This document shows positions 6,501 through 8,188 of a stretch of DNA of 8,188 nucleotides, in pieces. Source of the stretch: Methylacidiphilaceae bacterium (GTDB lineage: Bacteria > Verrucomicrobiota > Verrucomicrobiia > Methylacidiphilales > Methylacidiphilaceae); the NCBI GenBank assembly GCA_028687155.1, contig JAQUAR010000050.1, positions 1 to 8,188 on the forward strand. The letters are read 5' to 3'. The notes below the pieces were generated by a model that saw only the letters and a list, made by a program, of their open reading frames with translations, did not search any database and was not told the DNA's origin. The number at the start of each line of letters is the position of its first letter. Positions within the stretch are counted from its first letter, which is position 1. A program made the position numbers and the translations under genes.

Positions 6501-7066
6501 TTCTGTTGATCGATCCAAAGATTCTGACCTTCCGGAATTGGGAGCCAATTCCTCATCTGCGGGAGAGAGGGTTGCTAACAGAGACAGACCAGGCGCTCCA
6601 CTGTTTGGAGGAGACCGTGGAGGAGATGGATCGCCGCTACCGCCAGCTTAGCGAAGAAGGCTTCGATTCTCTCTCCCAGCGGATGGCCGCGGGAAGGACA
6701 GAGATCCCCTATCGGGTGATCCTCTTCGATGAATTCGCCGACTGGCTACTAGGAGCGCGTACGGTAAAGCAGCAGTTCGAGAAGACCCTCTCCCGCATCG
6801 CGCAGAAGGGTCGAGCCGCGGGCATCCATCTCATCCTGGCGACACAGAGGCCGGAAAGGAAGGTCGTCACGGGACTCATCAGTGCAAACCTCTCCGTCCG
6901 TATCTGCCTCCGGGTTGCCAATACGACGGAATCCCAGATCGTTCTGGGCAAAGGCGGCGGGGAAACCCTCCTCGGGAAAGGCGATCTTTTATGTAACCTT
7001 GGGCCGGGCGGGGAATTGATCCGGGCGCAAGCCCCCTTTCTCGAGTCTCCTCCGCCGATCGCTTAG
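3503..7066 (+). CDS. Fusion protein: P-loop NTPase, RecB-like PD-(D/E)XK nuclease and FtsK/SpoIIIE DNA motor
   Basis: This 1187-residue soluble protein has three parts. (1) Residues about 1-440 form an AAA/STAND-like NTPase: Walker A G-Y-G-K-T (55-59), Walker B F-L-F-C-F-D-Q-T-E (279-287) and sensor-like I-T-A-N (317-320). (2) About 615-800 is a RecB/AddB/Cas4-type nuclease: G-S-A-F-H (639-643), G-R-L-D (Asp747), L-D-Y-K (Asp761, Lys763) and Q-L-A-I-Y (776-780), so the catalytic set looks intact. (3) About 845-1187 is an FtsK motor. Its alpha part has Q-G-P-R-L-I-R-F (870-877) and V-D-L-P-N (918-922). Its beta part has Walker A G-R-S-G-S-G-K-S (972-979), I-D-P-K (1003-1006), Walker B L-F-D-E (1074-1077) and A-T-Q-R-P (1113-1117). 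There are no membrane segments and no KOPS-reading gamma domain. Residues 440-610 are unassigned. ATG 3503 overlaps the upstream stop, so translation is coupled. A likely role is translocation-coupled DNA cleavage, perhaps defence. Dnd/Ssp, BREX and Dpd ATPases are partial analogues, but none that I recall has this order. Confidence 0.9.
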   Translation: MNPFSSQIVPDPWESEPAVPGVNDPPLEALLSSFAELEKLGRLERALVVLSPEPGYGKTHLLGRLFQRLRGRATRIYLRPFEATDRCWDRILDRILRELDRADASAPDPRRTQLAQLAALTIGHLTADLFDRGLVAEAELPARWKSHLEDLRLLLRTDPLRLWEEPDSESWIDWISRSSTFTCLLQGLWSREIDLISVRNPHSWLKVLLGYLSSRLDSDRHRLCVDWMRATSLDPEEAAFLGLSRADIPAAESSPEASNELAKGRILDFCRLARFAQPFLFCFDQTEAFAQGRERAARFGYVVAELVDQAPNQMLVITANLDPWEGRILPALEEAYRDRMRGTDPKLCLQGLNESQARILVERRLRRSEVDAAKAERFLAGAWLPEFFRNAKTRGIRLFLKRAEVQWERWEAQTPPEQEPTTLPHCYDQIVDRMRETPPAFDPDALQWLLREGGRSLPDWEPEEPYLGRKKHLLLRWKRNGTSVGFGWQAGSHWKRWEAIARETEEEAEQPTGCRRSIFLRSFDQSPIPNPGWKAAEAICLACRGPMRILVLDTNSWIRLAALHELHAKVLEGDLDFPREKTLAFVREQLRPWAQKMVCGIEEKETLPKNGEGITLTVSELVARCLAKGPAPSSRTDLGSAFHKIVEEFTGQILREEQNPQTPEEYWNCLWGLAQQEIAERRSRGVTREEAEFLEAALRAFHQNLKRVADSGELSSWKDLFEGAEIPISGTFAESGGCPIRVEGRLDTLRHHPKAGWQLLDYKLSPQSDSPRDLIQLAIYAELLRQSRKDFLFSGLLEYYNPSLTERGVSAAQLRAIFREQVLPLLAQGKDEPRGEEQPDWPPEAKAIEKRLEEFFASHHFPVHCVGELQGPRLIRFQLSCPPGGRIEKLLSLAPTLRVHLGLDREPRLSPVAGFEAVDLPNPRPFSLAWRKTKRAIPSTYELPLLVGQTIQGEILVTDLTDPNSPHVLVGGRSGSGKSVLLQCFLATLCDALPADRLEVLLIDPKILTFRNWEPIPHLRERGLLTETDQALHCLEETVEEMDRRYRQLSEEGFDSLSQRMAAGRTEIPYRVILFDEFADWLLGARTVKQQFEKTLSRIAQKGRAAGIHLILATQRPERKVVTGLISANLSVRICLRVANTTESQIVLGKGGGETLLGKGDLLCNLGPGGELIRAQAPFLESPPPIA

Positions 7067-7131
7067 ACGACCTTTCTCACCCTCTCCCAGCCTCCGGGAT
7101 GGGAACTGCGGGTAAGCTGGTACACTTCGGC

Positions 7132-7157
7132 TTGACAGGAATGTCTACTGCTATAGT
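7132..7157 (+). promoter_or_regulatory. Sigma70-type promoter of the marR-wrbA unit
   Basis: A perfect TTGACA (7132-7137) precedes an extended -10, TG-C-TATAGT (7149-7157). The spacer is only 14 bases, shorter than the usual 16-18, so the extended -10 may carry most of the strength. Alternatively, TAGTTT (7154-7159) could serve as a weaker -10 at 16 bases. Transcription would start near 7163-7166, giving a leader of about 25 bases. The stretch is much more AT-rich than its surroundings and is the clearest promoter in the window. Confidence 0.65.
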
Positions 7158-7179
7158 TTGAATTGAAAGCATTTGAATT
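7157..7179 (+). repeat. Direct repeat TTTGAATT within the operator region
   Basis: TTTGAATT occurs at 7157-7164 and again at 7172-7179, a 15-base period. The copies overlap the inverted repeat at 7161-7185. They may be part of the same recognition sequence or mark a second overlapping site. CAATTG (7181-7186) is a further short palindrome at the right end. Confidence 0.5.
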
Positions 7180-7185
7180 TCAATT
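7161..7185 (+). promoter_or_regulatory. Probable MarR operator (inverted repeat)
   Basis: AATTGAAA (7161-7168) and TTTCAATT (7178-7185) are perfect 8-base arms separated by 9 bases, so arm centres lie 17 bases apart. The element sits just after the -10, over the expected transcription start, and ends three bases before the marR ATG. MarR dimers typically bind pseudo-palindromes of this size at their own promoters, so autorepression is the natural reading. Which protein binds it is inferred. Confidence 0.65.
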
Positions 7186-7188
7186 GTT

Positions 7189-7686
7189 ATGCCGACTCGA
7201 TACAAAGGCTCCCAAGCCGAGGTCCGGGCGCTCAACTGCTACATCAAGCTGACTCGCGCCTCGGAGACGCTTGCCGCCAAGCTGCGCGTTCCTCTCGCCC
7301 GTGAGGGGCTGACGACCGGGCAGCTCGGGGTGCTTGAGGCGCTCCTCCACCTCGGGCCGATGAACGAGCGGGAGCTCTGCCGCAAGCTCTTGCGGAGCGG
7401 CGGCAATATCACGGTCGTCGTCGATAACCTGGAACGACGCGGCCTGGTGCAGCGGGCAAGGAATCTCAAGGATCGCCGCTCCGTGACAGTTGCCCTGACT
7501 CCCGAAGGGCTCCGCTTCATCCGCGGGGTCTTTCCAAGTCATGCGGCCAGGATCAGCGTCGCCTTGAGCGTCCTGAACCCAGAGGAGCAGAGGGAGCTGG
7601 GGCGGCTCTGCCGCAAGCTCGGGCGGAGCAAGGCGGAGCAAGGAAGCGCCCCAGGCGAGCCCGTATCGACTCTCAAGAATCCATAA
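7189..7686 (+). CDS. MarR-family transcriptional regulator (MhqR-like)
   Basis: The 165-residue protein has the MarR winged-helix core. [10 protein letters not shown] (41-50) leads into helices with E-R-E-L-C-R-K-L-L (60-68), the recognition helix [18 protein letters not shown] (70-87), and a wing with the signature K-D-R-R-S-V (94-99). Flanking helices at both ends would form the dimer interface. Cys17, Cys64 and Cys141 are present; Cys17 lies in the N-terminal helix region, where OhrR-type regulators carry a redox-sensing cysteine, but this comparison is by eye. The ATG has no SD, since the 5' leader is filled by the putative operator, so initiation may be SD-independent. The next gene, a WrbA-type quinone reductase, starts 22 bases later with no terminator between. 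That pairing resembles MhqR/YodB control of quinone detoxification. The family is certain; the ligand is inferred. Confidence 0.9.
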   Translation: MPTRYKGSQAEVRALNCYIKLTRASETLAAKLRVPLAREGLTTGQLGVLEALLHLGPMNERELCRKLLRSGGNITVVVDNLERRGLVQRARNLKDRRSVTVALTPEGLRFIRGVFPSHAARISVALSVLNPEEQRELGRLCRKLGRSKAEQGSAPGEPVSTLKNP

Positions 7687-7693
7687 CCCGAAA

Positions 7694-7700
7694 AAAGGAG
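7694..7700 (+). promoter_or_regulatory. Strong ribosome binding site for wrbA
   Basis: AAAGGAG lies 8 bases before the ATG at 7709, within a run of A residues. It is the best Shine-Dalgarno sequence in the window and contrasts with the absence of one at marR. From a shared transcript this would yield far more reductase than repressor. Confidence 0.85.
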
Positions 7701-7708
7701 CATCCGCT

Positions 7709-8188
7709 ATGGCAACCAAAGTACTGGTCGTCTTCTACAGCATGTATGGGCATGTCTATACCCTCGCCGAAGCGATCACTGCGGGAGCCCGCGAGGTTCC
7801 CGAAGTGGAGATCACCCTCCGGCAGGTCGCGGAGCTCGTGCCCGCGGAAGTTCTAGAAAAAAGCGGGGCCAAGGCGGCCCGAGAGGCGTTCGCCCATGTT
7901 CCGCTCGCCCGGGTGGAAGAACTGGCCGAGGCGGACGCAATCCTCTTCGGGACCCCCACCCGCTTCGGCAACATGGCGGCGCAGATGCGCAATTTTCTCG
8001 ATCAGACTGGTGGCCTCTGGGCCAAGGGTACGCTGGTCGGAAAGGCGGGTAGCGTCTTCACGAGCACGGCAAGCCAGCACGGCGGACAGGAAACTACGAT
8101 CACAAGCTTCCACTCCACCCTGCTCCACCACGGAATGGTGATCGTCGGGGTCCCCTACACGGCCCCGGGCCTTATCAACATGGGAGAG
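7709..8188 (+). CDS. wrbA: WrbA-type NAD(P)H:quinone oxidoreductase (3'-truncated by window edge)
   Basis: The first 160 residues of a flavodoxin-fold quinone reductase are present; E. coli WrbA is 198 residues, so roughly 40 residues lie beyond the edge. The FMN phosphate loop is Y-S-M-Y-G-H (10-15). The flavin-ring segment G-T-P-T-R-F-G-N-M (81-89) and F-L-D-Q-T-G-G-L-W (96-104) are nearly identical to E. coli Wrb[10 protein letters not shown] (125-133) and L-H-H-G-M-V-I-V (139-146) follow in the right order. The enzyme carries out two-electron reduction of quinones to hydroquinones with NAD(P)H, avoiding semiquinone radicals, as a cytoplasmic tetramer. It is probably cotranscribed with the upstream marR gene and de-repressed by electrophiles. 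The start is fixed by the SD at 7694-7700 and by alignment to residue 1 of the family. Confidence 0.93.
   Translation, partial: MATKVLVVFYSMYGHVYTLAEAITAGAREVPEVEITLRQVAELVPAEVLEKSGAKAAREAFAHVPLARVEELAEADAILFGTPTRFGNMAAQMRNFLDQTGGLWAKGTLVGKAGSVFTSTASQHGGQETTITSFHSTLLHHGMVIVGVPYTAPGLINMGE

Noticed and set aside
3503..7066. Chromosome-segregation FtsK or conjugative coupling protein
   Set aside because: There are no N-terminal membrane helices and no gamma domain, and the first 800 residues are an NTPase and a nuclease, unlike either family.
7083..7106. Terminator after the large gene
   Set aside because: TCCCA (7085-7089) and TGGGA (7100-7104) could pair, but the stem is 5 base pairs with a 10-base loop and no T-run follows.

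Overview
The window is 8.2 kb of GC-rich bacterial DNA. Every gene I can support is on the + strand. There are no rRNA or tRNA genes, insertion sequences or CRISPR repeats. Nothing here is lineage-specific enough to name a phylum. GTG starts are frequent in the first part and Shine-Dalgarno (SD) strength varies widely.

Region 1 (1-2650) looks like accessory metabolism behind a toxin gene. A MazF/PemK-type toxin whose antitoxin would lie just off the left edge is followed at short spacing by a VOC (glyoxalase/bleomycin-fold) protein and a guanine deaminase very like Bacillus GuaD. After a 195-base gap comes a single-subunit Rieske non-heme iron oxygenase whose motifs and length most resemble NdmA-type methylxanthine N-demethylases. 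Guanine deaminase next to such an oxygenase suggests oxidation and deamination of purines or related N-heterocycles. That link is inference from adjacency.

Region 2 (2647-7066) is the most unusual part. A 248-residue protein that appears to be built from tandem winged-helix units overlaps by 4 bases (ATGA) a 1187-residue protein that fuses three machines: an N-terminal P-loop NTPase, a RecB/AddB/Cas4-like PD-(D/E)XK nuclease with all its usual motifs, and a C-terminal FtsK/SpoIIIE alpha plus beta DNA motor without membrane segments or gamma domain. I do not recognise this pair as a named system. A DNA pump fused to a nuclease and a second ATPase, coupled to a DNA-binding partner, is a plausible anti-invader or DNA-processing module, and it is the main candidate for an undescribed system.

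Region 3 (7067-8188) is a conventional redox-stress module. An AT-rich promoter with overlapping symmetric repeats precedes a MarR/MhqR-like regulator. A WrbA-type NAD(P)H:quinone oxidoreductase follows without a terminator and runs off the right edge. The regulator probably represses both genes until quinones or other electrophiles appear.
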